From positions 71,999 through 135,998 of the forward strand of contig JANRJH010000024.1 of the NCBI GenBank assembly GCA_033764075.1: a stretch of DNA of 64,000 bases, given 5' to 3'. Each line of letters begins with the position of its first letter. The stretch's first letter is position 1. The DNA is from M3007 sp033764075. Its GTDB lineage: Bacteria; Bacteroidota; Bacteroidia; Chitinophagales; Saprospiraceae. Positions 42,329 to 50,971 of the stretch are shown here, piece after piece. A program made the position numbers and the translations under genes. The notes under the pieces were generated by a model. It was not told the origin of the DNA. It saw only the letters and a program-made list of their open reading frames with translations, and searched no databases.

Positions 42329-44215
42329 ATGGCAACTGCATCCTATACGGTTATGCCCGGCGATACGCTTTACGGCATCTCCAGACGATTTAGCATGTCG
42401 GTCGACGAATTAAAATCGCTGAACCCCGGCATGGGCGACGCGCTCTCCATCGGCCAGGTCCTTCAGGTAAACGTTGTCTCCGGCTCCCTGCCCACCCCGC
42501 CCCCGCCCGCACCGCCCCCGCCACCCAGACCGACGCCACCACCCGCTGCGCCGCCACCGGCCGCCGGCGGGTTCACAACGTACGCTGTACAGCCGGGCGA
42601 CTCGCTGTATAGAATCGGTCAAAAATTCGGCGTTACCCCTGAAGCCATCATGCAGGCCAGCGGGCTGAGCAGCCCGGCGCTCTCCGTCGGCCAGCAATTG
42701 CGCATTCCCACTGCCGGCGGCACTGCACCTGCACCGGCCACCCCGCCACCGACACCCCAGCCACCCAAACCCCAGCCTCCCAGCCCCCCGCCGGCAACGA
42801 GTGGCGGCGGAACGACCCTGTACACCGTGCAGCCGGGCGATTCTTTGTTCAAAATCGGTCAGAAATTCGGTGTTTCGCCGGAAGCCATCATGCAGGCCAG
42901 CGGACTGAGCACGCCCGCCTTGTCCGTCGGCCAGCAATTGCGCATCCCCACTGCCGGTGGAGGTACGCCCACCCAACCGCCGCCGCCGACACCCCAACCA
43001 CCCAGACCCCAACCCCCCAGCCCCCCGCCGGCAACAGGTGGCGGCGGCACAACCATGTACACCGTGCAGCCGGGCGATTCCCTGTTCAGGATCGGTCAAA
43101 AATTCGGTGTCGCGCCCGAAGCCATCATGCAGGCGAGTGGACTAAGCACGCCGGCGTTGTCCGTCGGCCAGCAACTGCGCATACCCACCACAGGCGGAGG
43201 CACCGTACCCACACCTGCCCCCACCCCTACAACGCCACCTGCACCCACAACACCGCCGCCACCTGCCCCCGCACCCTCTGGTGGCGGAGCAGCCTATATG
43301 CAAGCCCGCAATGAGTACCGGCTGGACAAAACGTTCGACGCCGGCTCCAATTGCAACCGTTACAAGCTGACCGTGCGGCTGCTGAACGGCCAAACGGTCG
43401 TCGCCCAAATGCGCGACAACAACAGCAACTCGGCGCACATGGTGTACGCCAACGGCGTGATGTACGCCGGCCAGTCCAACATTCAACTCGACGTCAACAG
43501 CATCGCCTCCATTGGTCTGAGCCAAAACCACGCCAAGGCGCTGCAGTACGTGTCGGTCCATGAAGGCAAATTCGACGCCATCAACAGCTACGATAAGGCG
43601 ATCTTTTCCTACGGTTTCGTGCAGTTTGTCGGTAAACAGGAACACGGCGCCAGTCTCAACGACGTGTTGAACAGCATGCGCACCAATGCCGGAAACGCGT
43701 TTCAGCAGGTATTTGGCCGGGTGGGCATTGGCTCTGAAGGTCGCACAGTGACCGTGCTCGACGACCGGGGCAGCAAACTGACCAACGACCAGGCCTGGCT
43801 GTACATCCAAAAAGACGTGCGGCTGGCCGGCGCCTTCATCCAGGCCGGCTTCGATCCCTCGCTGGTGCTGGAACAGTTGCGTATGGCCAACAACCTGTAC
43901 GTGCAACCGTCGCTCAAACGCGCCATCGATGTCAATGGTATGCAACGCCCGTTGGGTGAATTCATCACCACCGAGGGGCTGGTCACCGCCGTCATTGCCA
44001 TAGCGGTGAGCCGGGGCGTGGGCGGCATGTCGAAAATCCTGGGCGAGGCATGTAGCAAAGTGGCGTCCCAACAGGGCATAAACAATCCGGGTGCGCTGCC
44101 CTCCATTGACGAGCGACTGGTCTGTCAGGAAATCGCCAACAACCCCGCCAACGACAAGCGGGTGCGCGACCGGGCCCAGGGCGTGCTGACCGCCGGATTG
44201 AGTTTTGCCAAATAA
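42329..44215 (+). CDS. Four-LysM protein with lysozyme-like C-terminal domain, no signal peptide
   Basis: The 628-aa protein begins directly with a LysM domain (1-52, ASYTVMPGDTLYGISRRF). Three more, nearly identical to one another, follow at 83-131, 162-211 and 241-290 (TVQPGDSLF.IGQKFGV, QQLRIPT). They are joined by 29-30-residue proline-rich linkers. Residues 321-628 form a separate domain with HEGKFDAINSYD...FSYGFVQFVG, which resembles lysozyme-superfamily active sites; Glu412 would be the catalytic acid. No signal peptide exists, and an in-frame stop at 42317-42319 rules out an upstream start. LysM binds peptidoglycan or chitin, so export by lysis, an injection system or another route has to be assumed, or the protein works in the cytoplasm. 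It follows holA after one base. Confidence 0.8.
   Translation: MATASYTVMPGDTLYGISRRFSMSVDELKSLNPGMGDALSIGQVLQVNVVSGSLPTPPPPAPPPPPRPTPPPAAPPPAAGGFTTYAVQPGDSLYRIGQKFGVTPEAIMQASGLSSPALSVGQQLRIPTAGGTAPAPATPPPTPQPPKPQPPSPPPATSGGGTTLYTVQPGDSLFKIGQKFGVSPEAIMQASGLSTPALSVGQQLRIPTAGGGTPTQPPPPTPQPPRPQPPSPPPATGGGGTTMYTVQPGDSLFRIGQKFGVAPEAIMQASGLSTPALSVGQQLRIPTTGGGTVPTPAPTPTTPPAPTTPPPPAPAPSGGGAAYMQARNEYRLDKTFDAGSNCNRYKLTVRLLNGQTVVAQMRDNNSNSAHMVYANGVMYAGQSNIQLDVNSIASIGLSQNHAKALQYVSVHEGKFDAINSYDKAIFSYGFVQFVGKQEHGASLNDVLNSMRTNAGNAFQQVFGRVGIGSEGRTVTVLDDRGSKLTNDQAWLYIQKDVRLAGAFIQAGFDPSLVLEQLRMANNLYVQPSLKRAIDVNGMQRPLGEFITTEGLVTAVIAIAVSRGVGGMSKILGEACSKVASQQGINNPGALPSIDERLVCQEIANNPANDKRVRDRAQGVLTAGLSFAK
42575..43198 (+). 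repeat. Three intragenic direct repeats (about 237-bp period)
   Basis: LysM domains 2, 3 and 4 with their proline-rich linkers recur at about 42575, 42812 and 43049. Long stretches are identical at the DNA level, for example GAAGCCATCATGCAGGC in all three. Recent duplication or gene conversion is likely. Confidence 0.85.
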
Positions 44216-44227
44216 CCGCACCGACGA

Positions 44228-44773
44228 TCACACGTTCCAGCGGTCGATATACTTTAGAAAAATCTTGACCAGGTTTTCCGCATCGGAAATACCCCGGTGG
44301 TGTACGCCGGTGAACTCCATGCCTTCCCGTTCTATGGCTTTTTTAAGCCCGATCGCCTGGCGGACGCCCTTCATCTTCCGGTACTGATCTTTCAAATTGG
44401 CGTGGTGATGCACCCAGTCGGAATCAAGCCGGTGCAGTTCACAGTTCTGGATGAACATTTTCCGGTCGAAATTGCCCCAGGAACACAAAACATACGGCTC
44501 CTCCTCCATGCGTGCCCAGCGAATAAATTCGTCGATCACCACCGGAAAGGTGCCGGCGCGGTTGACATCCAGCTGGCTGATGGTGGTCAGCTGGGTACAA
44601 AAAGGCGACAATGTGGGGTGTACTATCGGCCGAATGAAACGACTGTACCGGCCACGGATCTCGCCATAGGCATTCAACCGGTATGCACCGATTTCGATTA
44701 TTTCCTGGACGAAACCCGGGGGGGGCGTCTGCCAGCAGGTCGCCTCCAGGTCGTATATGATGAAGTTTTTCAT
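44228..44773 (-). CDS. DEDDh 3'-5' exonuclease
   Basis: The 181-aa protein is a DnaQ-like exonuclease with Asp8 and Glu10 in YDLEATCW, the Asp of SWGNFDRKM, and HHRGISDAEN holding the His and last Asp. This is the full DEDDh set. Single-domain relatives such as ERI-1/KapD degrade RNA or DNA 3' ends; the substrate here is unknown. Its ATG overlaps the stop of the preceding glycosyltransferase gene (ATGA), so the two are coupled. Confidence 0.9.
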   Translation of the reverse strand: MKNFIIYDLEATCWQTPPPGFVQEIIEIGAYRLNAYGEIRGRYSRFIRPIVHPTLSPFCTQLTTISQLDVNRAGTFPVVIDEFIRWARMEEEPYVLCSWGNFDRKMFIQNCELHRLDSDWVHHHANLKDQYRKMKGVRQAIGLKKAIEREGMEFTGVHHRGISDAENLVKIFLKYIDRWNV

Positions 44774-45705
44774 TTTTCAGTGCGCACCCCGCGCATTCCA
44801 AGCCTGTACAAAAGATACCAAAGCCAAAGGCGGAACCGCCTTTTTTGTGTGGCGAAAAAAAACTGCTGTTCTAACCGCTGATCGATCATTTGGTTTTCCG
44901 GATGAACAACCGGAATCGAAATGGACTGCGCGCGCAAGCGGGCAGACGCGTCCGCCCCCTGGGTATGGGTCGCCTGCGCATCACCAATGCCGGTGTTTTC
45001 CACCAAGTTCACAACCGGCACAATGCACCATCCGTCGTTTTTCAGGATGGTGTAAAACCAGGCGTAATCCCACGTCTGATTCAACCGGCGCCGGGTGGCC
45101 CTGAACTTATCCAGCATGTAACACCTCGACATGGCATCCGGCAAAAAAGACTCGAATGCGGATGAGCGGGCAAAGGCCTCCAGCCCGTCCAGATCCGAAG
45201 CATAGTGCCGCCATGCCCGGCGCCAACTGGCCCAGCCCCAAATAAACGAGAAACGGGAATACACATAACTGGCAGGCAACAACCGGGTCTGATCTTCGAT
45301 CAGGTTGGAGCCACCGATGTGCATGATGCGCTCGTCGTTTTCAAAACGCCGGAGCAGCTCGCCGGCAAACGGGAAAAAGGTGGGGTCGGGCAGACAGTCG
45401 TCCTCCAGCACAATCCCCCAGGGCTCCTGTTCAAAGAACCAGGTAATGGCCTCCGACACGCCCTGCTGCAGCCCGGCATTGGCGTCGCGGAACCAGGTTT
45501 CCAGCCGGCAGTCCCAGTCCACACCGTTGTAAATGACCTCGCGGACGGCCTCCACCAGCCGGGCTTCTTCCGGCCGGCCAGGCCTTGGGCCATCGACGTG
45601 CACATACAACCGCATCGGCCGCGCCTCACGCACACGGTCGAGCACCCTGCGAATCTGCGCAGGCCGGTTGAACGCCAGTAAAAGTACAGGTGGGGTATCC
45701 GACAT
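44770..45705 (-). CDS. GT-A fold glycosyltransferase
   Basis: From the ATG at 45705 the product is 311 aa. The start PVLLLAFNRPAQIRRVLDRVREA and LYVHVDGPRPG are typical of nucleotide-sugar transferases. WGIVLEDDCLPDPTFFPFAGELL holds the metal-binding EDD, and SFIWGWASWRRAW is common in Bacteroidota hemolytic-HlpA-like transferases. TTG codons at 45714 and 45711 are less likely starts. Donor and acceptor are unknown. It is divergent from a second glycosyltransferase gene, which suggests a joint glycan role. Confidence 0.85.
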   Translation of the reverse strand: MSDTPPVLLLAFNRPAQIRRVLDRVREARPMRLYVHVDGPRPGRPEEARLVEAVREVIYNGVDWDCRLETWFRDANAGLQQGVSEAITWFFEQEPWGIVLEDDCLPDPTFFPFAGELLRRFENDERIMHIGGSNLIEDQTRLLPASYVYSRFSFIWGWASWRRAWRHYASDLDGLEAFARSSAFESFLPDAMSRCYMLDKFRATRRRLNQTWDYAWFYTILKNDGWCIVPVVNLVENTGIGDAQATHTQGADASARLRAQSISIPVVHPENQMIDQRLEQQFFFATQKRRFRLWLWYLLYRLGMRGVRTEK

Positions 45706-45817
45706 GGTCAACAAAGCAAAAAACCTTTGCTTTCTTTGTGGCAGTGAATGCGATCCCGGGGTTCAGAATCGGTGCAAACCTACAACCTTCGGCGCAATCC
45801 GAACCGCAAAAGCGCGC

Positions 45818-47032
45818 ATGAAAGTAGCACTGCTCAACACTTACCCCCACGGGGGCGCCGGCACCGCCTGCATCCGCCTCACCCGAGCACTTCCCGAGGT
45901 GGGGGTGCAGGCAACCATGCTCACGCGGGACGAAGTGGGCAAAAAATGGCCTTTTTATGCCGAACGACTGTCGTTTTTGCCGTTTGAACGCGACAAATCA
46001 GTCCGTTTCAGCTTCTCACCGGCCAATTTTGGAGCTGATTTACGCAAAACCCCTGCTTTGCAGGCGGCCGACGTGATCCATTTGCACTGGGTCAATCAGG
46101 GTTTTTTATCCCTGAAAAGCATTTCCGAACTGAGCAAACTGGGCAAACCACTGGTATGGACCCTGCACGACATGTGGGCGTTCACCGGAGGCTGCCACTA
46201 CAGCGGCGATTGCACCCGCTGGCAGCAGGCTTGCGGCCAATGCCCGTATTTGAAAAATCCGTCGGAACACGACTTATCGAACCGCGTGTGGCGGCGCAAA
46301 CAAGCGCTGTTTCCGAAGAACATTCGCTTTGTTTCCTGCAGCGCCTGGCTTGCCGGACTTGCCCGGGAGAGCAGCCTGTTGCGCGATTGCGCGATTGAAG
46401 ACATCCCCAACCCCATTGACACCCGTCTGTTTGCACCCATCACCGACCAGGAACGCCTGAGCATCCGCCACCGCATGGGCGTTCCGGAGGATTCCTTTTT
46501 GTTGTTGTTTGTAGCCATGAAGATCGGCGAGGTGCGGAAGGGCTTTCACCTGCTGCGCGCAGCATTGGAACACCTCCGGAGACAACAGCCGGACTTGCAG
46601 GTGTCGCTGCTCGTGATGGGCAAGAGCGATCCGGAGACACTCGCTACCCTGCCCTACCCTGTTTTTCCATTGGGATTGGTGCAGGGAGCGGCCGATCTGG
46701 CCAAAGCCTACGCCGCTGCCGATGCTTTTGTGATTCCCTCCCTCGAAGACAACCTGCCCAACACCGTGATGGAATCCCTGGCCTGCGGCACGCCGGTGGC
46801 CGGCTTTCGCACCGGTGGCATCCCGGAAATGGTGACAGATGCCGACCAGGGTTTCCTGGCCAACCCGGGCGATACCGTCGGCCTGGCCGACAGCATACAC
46901 ACATTGCTCCGGGGAGCAGTTCCGCTGAGCGCCTATCGTCTGGCGGCCAGGCGCAAGGCGCTGGATTGTTACGCGAACGCCGTGGTCGGCGCCCGATACA
47001 AGGCGTTGTACGAGTCGTTGTTGAACAGGTAA
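45818..47032 (+). CDS. GT4-type glycosyltransferase
   Basis: The 404-aa protein starts MKVALLNTYPHGGAGTACIRL, with the GGAG donor loop near residue 12. HLHWVNQGFLS and WTLHDMWAFTGGCHYS follow, and the C-terminal Rossmann half has the GT4 EX7E-like site FVIPSLEDNLPNTVMESLACGTPVAGF and TGGIPEMV. It resembles transferases for exopolysaccharide or surface glycans. The frame is open further upstream to 45533, but that extension lies on the opposite strand of the neighbouring gene and lacks family sequence. Confidence 0.9.
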   Translation: MKVALLNTYPHGGAGTACIRLTRALPEVGVQATMLTRDEVGKKWPFYAERLSFLPFERDKSVRFSFSPANFGADLRKTPALQAADVIHLHWVNQGFLSLKSISELSKLGKPLVWTLHDMWAFTGGCHYSGDCTRWQQACGQCPYLKNPSEHDLSNRVWRRKQALFPKNIRFVSCSAWLAGLARESSLLRDCAIEDIPNPIDTRLFAPITDQERLSIRHRMGVPEDSFLLLFVAMKIGEVRKGFHLLRAALEHLRRQQPDLQVSLLVMGKSDPETLATLPYPVFPLGLVQGAADLAKAYAAADAFVIPSLEDNLPNTVMESLACGTPVAGFRTGGIPEMVTDADQGFLANPGDTVGLADSIHTLLRGAVPLSAYRLAARRKALDCYANAVVGARYKALYESLLNR

Positions 47033-47038
47033 TTCCCC

Positions 47039-49561
47039 CTAGCGTTTCTTTTTGGGCGCCGGCTTGCGGGTTGGCGTTGTCTCTGCCGCCTGGGGCCGCG
47101 CCGGCCTTTCCCCGGGTGTTGCATCAACCAGTTCGGCAGCCATGGACGCGCCGGGCGTGCGATACCACAACCACAGGGACAGGAAAAAAGCCAGCAGGGT
47201 GAGCAAAGAGGCTACGCGCGCCACCATTTCGCCGGTGTAAAACGAACGCGGTTCAAACCGCATTTCCAGTTGCTGGTTTTGCCCGGCCGGCAAACGCATG
47301 CCGCGCAGCAAGTAGTTCACCTTGATGAAATCCGGTGCCGGCTGGCCGTTTAGGTAACATTTCCAGCCTTTGGCGGGCGGGTAATACATCTCCGGGAAAA
47401 CGGCAAACTGATCGGAAGCAGCGGAATACATGTAGGCCATTTTATCCGGATGGTAGCTGGTCAGTTCGATCGTTGCATTCGAATCCGGCGTGGGCTGAAA
47501 ACCGGCCAGCGTGCCGGCGAATTCCTGGGACACCAATGCCTTTTCGCGTGGGTTGAGGGCGTGCAGTCCCTGCATTTCGGCATCGGCCGTGGGTACTACT
47601 TCTATTTCGGACACGAACCAGGCGTGCCCGAGGGCCTTGTCGTTGGGCAACACCTGTTTTTGGGGCGTAACGATGTATTTGCCGTTGAGCATGCCCACAA
47701 TGTGCAGGTTCTGCTCCAGGTTGGCGGTCAGAAAGGTATCTACGACCTCCTGAAAGCGCTGCAGTTTGGCGGCGTGGTAGCCGCTCAGGCTTTTGTGGAA
47801 GTAAGAGGTAATGGCGTTTCCGGTGATGCCGCCCCGGGAGAGGTCAAGCACCCGGTAGTGGATGTCGGGATCCTGTTTGATCTGCTGATCGAAGGGCTCC
47901 GGCTGGGGGGCGGCCGTGGCCTGCTTTTTGTTCTCCCATTTTTCGGGGCGCAGGGTGCGCGTGCACACCGTCCAGTGGTCGGCCAGCGCCAATACCGTCA
48001 GGATGCCCGCCGTGACCACGGCTTTCAGGCTTCCGCGCAGGTAGAACCACAACAGACCGAATGCGACGGCGATGAAGGCCATGGACCGGAAGGCATCGCC
48101 GCGCACCAGTGCGGCGCGATCTTCCGAAAGCAGATCCAGCAGTTCGGGATTTTGGGCCAGCGCACCGTCGTTGGGTCCGCTGGAACCGGCGAACACGATG
48201 GCCAGCAGGCAAAGCCCGGCCGCGATGCCCCCGCTCCAGAACAAGGCTCGTCTTTTGCGCTCGGGCGCAACCTGTCCGGATAAAAACGCCTGGACGCCCA
48301 GGGCAGCCAAAGCAGCAAAACACAACTGCCCGATGCCCAGGGCCATGGACACCGCCCTGAACTTGTTGAACATGGGCAGCACATCGTACAGGATATCGTT
48401 CAGAAAAAAGTTTTTCCCCCAGGCCAGCATGATGGTGAAAATGCCGCCGCTGAGCAGCCACCACTTGGGGGCGCCGGGCGCCAGAAAAGCCCCGAGCAGA
48501 CTCAGGAAAACGATCACGGCGCCAAAGTAAATGGCCGTGCCGACAAAAGGCTGGTCGCCGGTATACATCAGCGCCGCCACCTGCTGCTCCGCCTGGCGTT
48601 TGGTCATGTTGGGCGGCAGCTGGCGGGCGATGGCCTTGTATAATCTGGTGTCGCCCATGGACTCCCCCGCTCCGCCACCGGCAAAGTGCGGCACCAGCAG
48701 GGTAAAACTTTCGGCTATGCCGTAGCTCCAGCCGAACAGGTAGTCTTTGTCCAGGCCGTCGCCTTTGTCCGATTTCTGGGCCAGGTCCGATTTTCCGCGA
48801 ATGGTCTCCTGTCCGTACTCATAGGTCGGCCAGATGCGCGACAGGTTGGCGGAAAATCCCACCCCCAGGGCAACAACGGACAAGCCGGCCGCGATCAACC
48901 ACGTCTTGAATTGTTTGTTCAGGACGGCCTCCACGCCCGCGGCAACGCCCCAAAAGCCCAGCAGCAGCAAGGTGTAATAGGTTATTTGGACGTGGTTGGC
49001 GTATAGCTGCATGGCGATGAACAACGCCAGCAAAGAGGCCCCCAACAGGTATCGGCCGCGGAAAAGCAGTACGCCGCCCGCAAAAGCGCCCGGCGCGAGG
49101 GCCAGTGCCGCCATTTTGGTCGAGTGCCCGGCCTCCAGGATGTCCACATTATACGTGGTGATGCCGTAACCGACTGCACCGAGCACCGCCACCAGCCAGT
49201 GTACACCCAGCACCTGCAGCAGAAAATACAGGCAAATCATGGCGACAAAAACCTGTGCCCATACGCTGGTGATGTCGCTCCACAGGAACAGGGTTTTGTA
49301 CACCGGCACCGTGAGGTTGCCCTCAATGGGCGAGTAAATCTGGTACGCAGGCATGCCGCCGAAAGCGCTGTTGGTCCACAGCGGGGCTTTGCCGTCCTTG
49401 GCGATGTACTGGTGAATTTCCGTCTGCATGCCCCGCGCCTTGTCGTTGTCGGGCTGGGGCAGCACTTTCCCGCTGAAAGCGTTTGGCGCAAAAACAATGG
49501 CCGACACCAGCATAAGGGTCAGCGCGGCGTACACGTGGGGCAGTATTTTTTTGATGTCCAT
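47039..49561 (-). CDS. YfhO-family multi-pass membrane protein
   Basis: The 840-aa protein has about twelve membrane helices over residues 10-540, then a large extracytoplasmic region, one C-terminal helix (about 785-805) and a basic tail (TPTRKPAPKKKR). The N-terminal motifs FAPNAFSGKVLPQPDNDKARGMQ, PLWTNSAFGGMPAYQIY and EAGHSTKMAALALAP are typical of YfhO proteins, which are GT-C-like and have been tied to lipoteichoic acid glycosylation in Firmicutes. A glycan-transfer role in Bacteroidota is inferred only. Convergent with the GT4 gene, seven bases away. Confidence 0.88.
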   Translation of the reverse strand: MDIKKILPHVYAALTLMLVSAIVFAPNAFSGKVLPQPDNDKARGMQTEIHQYIAKDGKAPLWTNSAFGGMPAYQIYSPIEGNLTVPVYKTLFLWSDITSVWAQVFVAMICLYFLLQVLGVHWLVAVLGAVGYGITTYNVDILEAGHSTKMAALALAPGAFAGGVLLFRGRYLLGASLLALFIAMQLYANHVQITYYTLLLLGFWGVAAGVEAVLNKQFKTWLIAAGLSVVALGVGFSANLSRIWPTYEYGQETIRGKSDLAQKSDKGDGLDKDYLFGWSYGIAESFTLLVPHFAGGGAGESMGDTRLYKAIARQLPPNMTKRQAEQQVAALMYTGDQPFVGTAIYFGAVIVFLSLLGAFLAPGAPKWWLLSGGIFTIMLAWGKNFFLNDILYDVLPMFNKFRAVSMALGIGQLCFAALAALGVQAFLSGQVAPERKRRALFWSGGIAAGLCLLAIVFAGSSGPNDGALAQNPELLDLLSEDRAALVRGDAFRSMAFIAVAFGLLWFYLRGSLKAVVTAGILTVLALADHWTVCTRTLRPEKWENKKQATAAPQPEPFDQQIKQDPDIHYRVLDLSRGGITGNAITSYFHKSLSGYHAAKLQRFQEVVDTFLTANLEQNLHIVGMLNGKYIVTPQKQVLPNDKALGHAWFVSEIEVVPTADAEMQGLHALNPREKALVSQEFAGTLAGFQPTPDSNATIELTSYHPDKMAYMYSAASDQFAVFPEMYYPPAKGWKCYLNGQPAPDFIKVNYLLRGMRLPAGQNQQLEMRFEPRSFYTGEMVARVASLLTLLAFFLSLWLWYRTPGASMAAELVDATPGERPARPQAAETTPTRKPAPKKKR

Positions 49562-49633
49562 GGTGGAGTTGATGGTTGGTCTGGCGCCCGGCCGGGGGCG
49601 TTTGTCACCGATTCGGCGCGTGAAGGTAGGGCA

Positions 49634-50284
49634 TCAGGTGAATTTGGACAACAAGTTGCGCAAGGTTTCCGGGTCGATCTCGTGTCCACCCTCAAACGGC
49701 GTCTCCTGAAAGTCGATGCCATGGCGGGCTTCCATGTCCTGCACCTCGTGGATGCGGTCGGGCGTCAGGAAGGGGTCGTGGGAGCCGTAGAGCAGGTACA
49801 GGTTTTTGTCGCCCAGGTAGTCGCGGGCGGCCGAGTAGTCGAGGTCCTCGGGCGGCATGCCGGCCCAGAGCAGCAGGTCGTGAAAATGGGGGCGCCCGGC
49901 CATGATCCAGCGGCACAGGGTGGCGGTGCCCTGGGAGAAGCCCAGGAGAATGACCCGCACGCCGGCAGGCACCTGTGCCGTGCAATGCTCGTACACGGTT
50001 TGCAGATAGTGGTTGTTGTCGGCAATGGCGGTGAGCCGCTCATGGCGGGTCATCCAGTTGGCGACCACCTCGCCTGAAAAGCCCTTCCGGTAAAAGTAGT
50101 TGAGGCCCTCGGGCGCCACCACCCAGCATTTGCTCAGATCAAGCACGTCAAAAGACGCGAGAAAATCGGAAGCCAACTGGGCGTACCCATGGCAAACGAT
50201 CCACAACTGCTCGACGTGCGGACCGGGATTGCCCAAGGCGTAGAGGTGTGCGGTTTGGGTAACGGGAATTTGCGTGTGTTGCAT
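49634..50284 (-). CDS. Alpha/beta hydrolase (carboxylesterase-like)
   Basis: A 216-aa cytoplasmic hydrolase with WIVCHGYAQLASDF as the oxyanion part, nucleophile Ser in LGFSQGTA, Asp in GSHDPFLTP and His in EGGHEID. This is the compact phospholipase/carboxylesterase layout. The substrate is unknown. It has its own -7 box (50307-50314) and is followed by the YfhO gene after 72 bases. Confidence 0.88.
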   Translation of the reverse strand: MQHTQIPVTQTAHLYALGNPGPHVEQLWIVCHGYAQLASDFLASFDVLDLSKCWVVAPEGLNYFYRKGFSGEVVANWMTRHERLTAIADNNHYLQTVYEHCTAQVPAGVRVILLGFSQGTATLCRWIMAGRPHFHDLLLWAGMPPEDLDYSAARDYLGDKNLYLLYGSHDPFLTPDRIHEVQDMEARHGIDFQETPFEGGHEIDPETLRNLLSKFT

Positions 50285-50306
50285 ATCGGTGGGATGGAAA
50301 TACCCG

Positions 50307-50314
50307 CAAAAGTA
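50307..50314 (-). promoter_or_regulatory. -7 box of the esterase gene
   Basis: On the minus strand TACTTTTG is an exact TAnnTTTG match, 22 bases before the ATG at 50284. Confidence 0.5.
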
Positions 50315-50331
50315 ATTTTTTGTAAAACAGA

Positions 50332-50360
50332 TTGGCGTATAAACCCAATGTCTATCTTTG
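50332..50360 (+). promoter_or_regulatory. Promoter of the EGF-like lipoprotein gene
   Basis: TTG (50332-50334), an 18-base spacer and TATCTTTG (50353-50360) fit the phylum's -33/-7 pattern. The ATG follows 42 bases later. Confidence 0.6.
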
Positions 50361-50402
50361 CAACGGAAAAACCATCTTTATCCTTACACAAACCTTTCTA
50401 CA

Positions 50403-50891
50403 ATGAGCAAGAAACTTCTTCTCCTTTCTGCACTGCTGAGCGCAGTGGTCATGTTTACACCCTCCTGCGGCAGCGACTCCGACGAGTGCGCCGATGTTGA
50501 CTGCGGCGCAAACGGCGCCTGCTTCAGCGGCAGTTGCGTATGCGACGACGGCTACGAGCAGGATGCTGACGGTAAGTGCACGATTGAGTCGCGCCAGGAT
50601 TTTCTTGGCACCTACAGCTGCACCGAAACCTGCTCTCCGGGCTCGCAATGGAACAGCACTATCACTACTTCTTCGCAGGGCGCCGACCGTGTGGTTGTGT
50701 CTAACTTTGGCGACTCGAATGCTGCTTTGACTTGCACCGTTGACGGCAACGATATTACCGTTGTTCCGGGTCAAACAATTGGAGGATTGGCAGTTAATGG
50801 CAGCGGCAGCATCAACAATGCCAGCTCTGTGATTACCTTCAACTATTCCACGACGCAATTCAATTGCACAATGACCATGACGAAGCAATAA
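50403..50891 (+). CDS. Small lipoprotein with one EGF-like module
   Basis: From the ATG at 50403 the product is 162 aa with a signal peptide ending FTPSC (Cys22, a slightly unusual lipobox). Directly after comes a Cys-rich module with the spacing C-x4-C-x5-C-x3-C-x-C and a late C (DECADVDCGANGACFSGSC), as in EGF-like repeats. The last 100 residues are a beta-rich domain with paired cysteines (GTYSCTETC, LTCTVDG, FNCTMTMTKQ). EGF-like folds in bacterial lipoproteins are seen in Bacteroidota but of unknown purpose. A 60-bp bidirectional terminator follows. Confidence 0.75.
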   Translation: MSKKLLLLSALLSAVVMFTPSCGSDSDECADVDCGANGACFSGSCVCDDGYEQDADGKCTIESRQDFLGTYSCTETCSPGSQWNSTITTSSQGADRVVVSNFGDSNAALTCTVDGNDITVVPGQTIGGLAVNGSGSINNASSVITFNYSTTQFNCTMTMTKQ

Positions 50892-50902
50892 GGTTTTCAC
50901 CA

Positions 50903-50962
50903 ACCTGCAATAAAAAAAAACCATCCCGAGTACTTTCGGGATGGTTTTTTTTTATTGCAGGT
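50903..50962. terminator. 60-bp bidirectional terminator
   Basis: A perfect 27-bp stem: ACCTGCAAT, nine A, CCATCCCGA; the loop is GTACTT, then the exact complement with nine T. The A9/T9 runs flanking the CCATCCCGA hairpin give a T-tract on either strand. It lies 11 bases after the EGF-like gene and 9 before the end of the convergent gene. Confidence 0.92.
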
Positions 50963-50971
50963 AAGCCTTTG

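Noticed and set aside
45533..45817. N-terminal extension of the GT4 glycosyltransferase
   Set aside because: It is opposite the coding sequence of the divergent glycosyltransferase and carries no family sequence; MKVALLNTYPHGG at 45818 is a proper start.
44228..49561. A dedicated polysaccharide or defence island
   Set aside because: Two glycosyltransferases, an exonuclease and a YfhO protein are near each other but in separate, opposed units; no transporter, polymerase or other locus marker is present.
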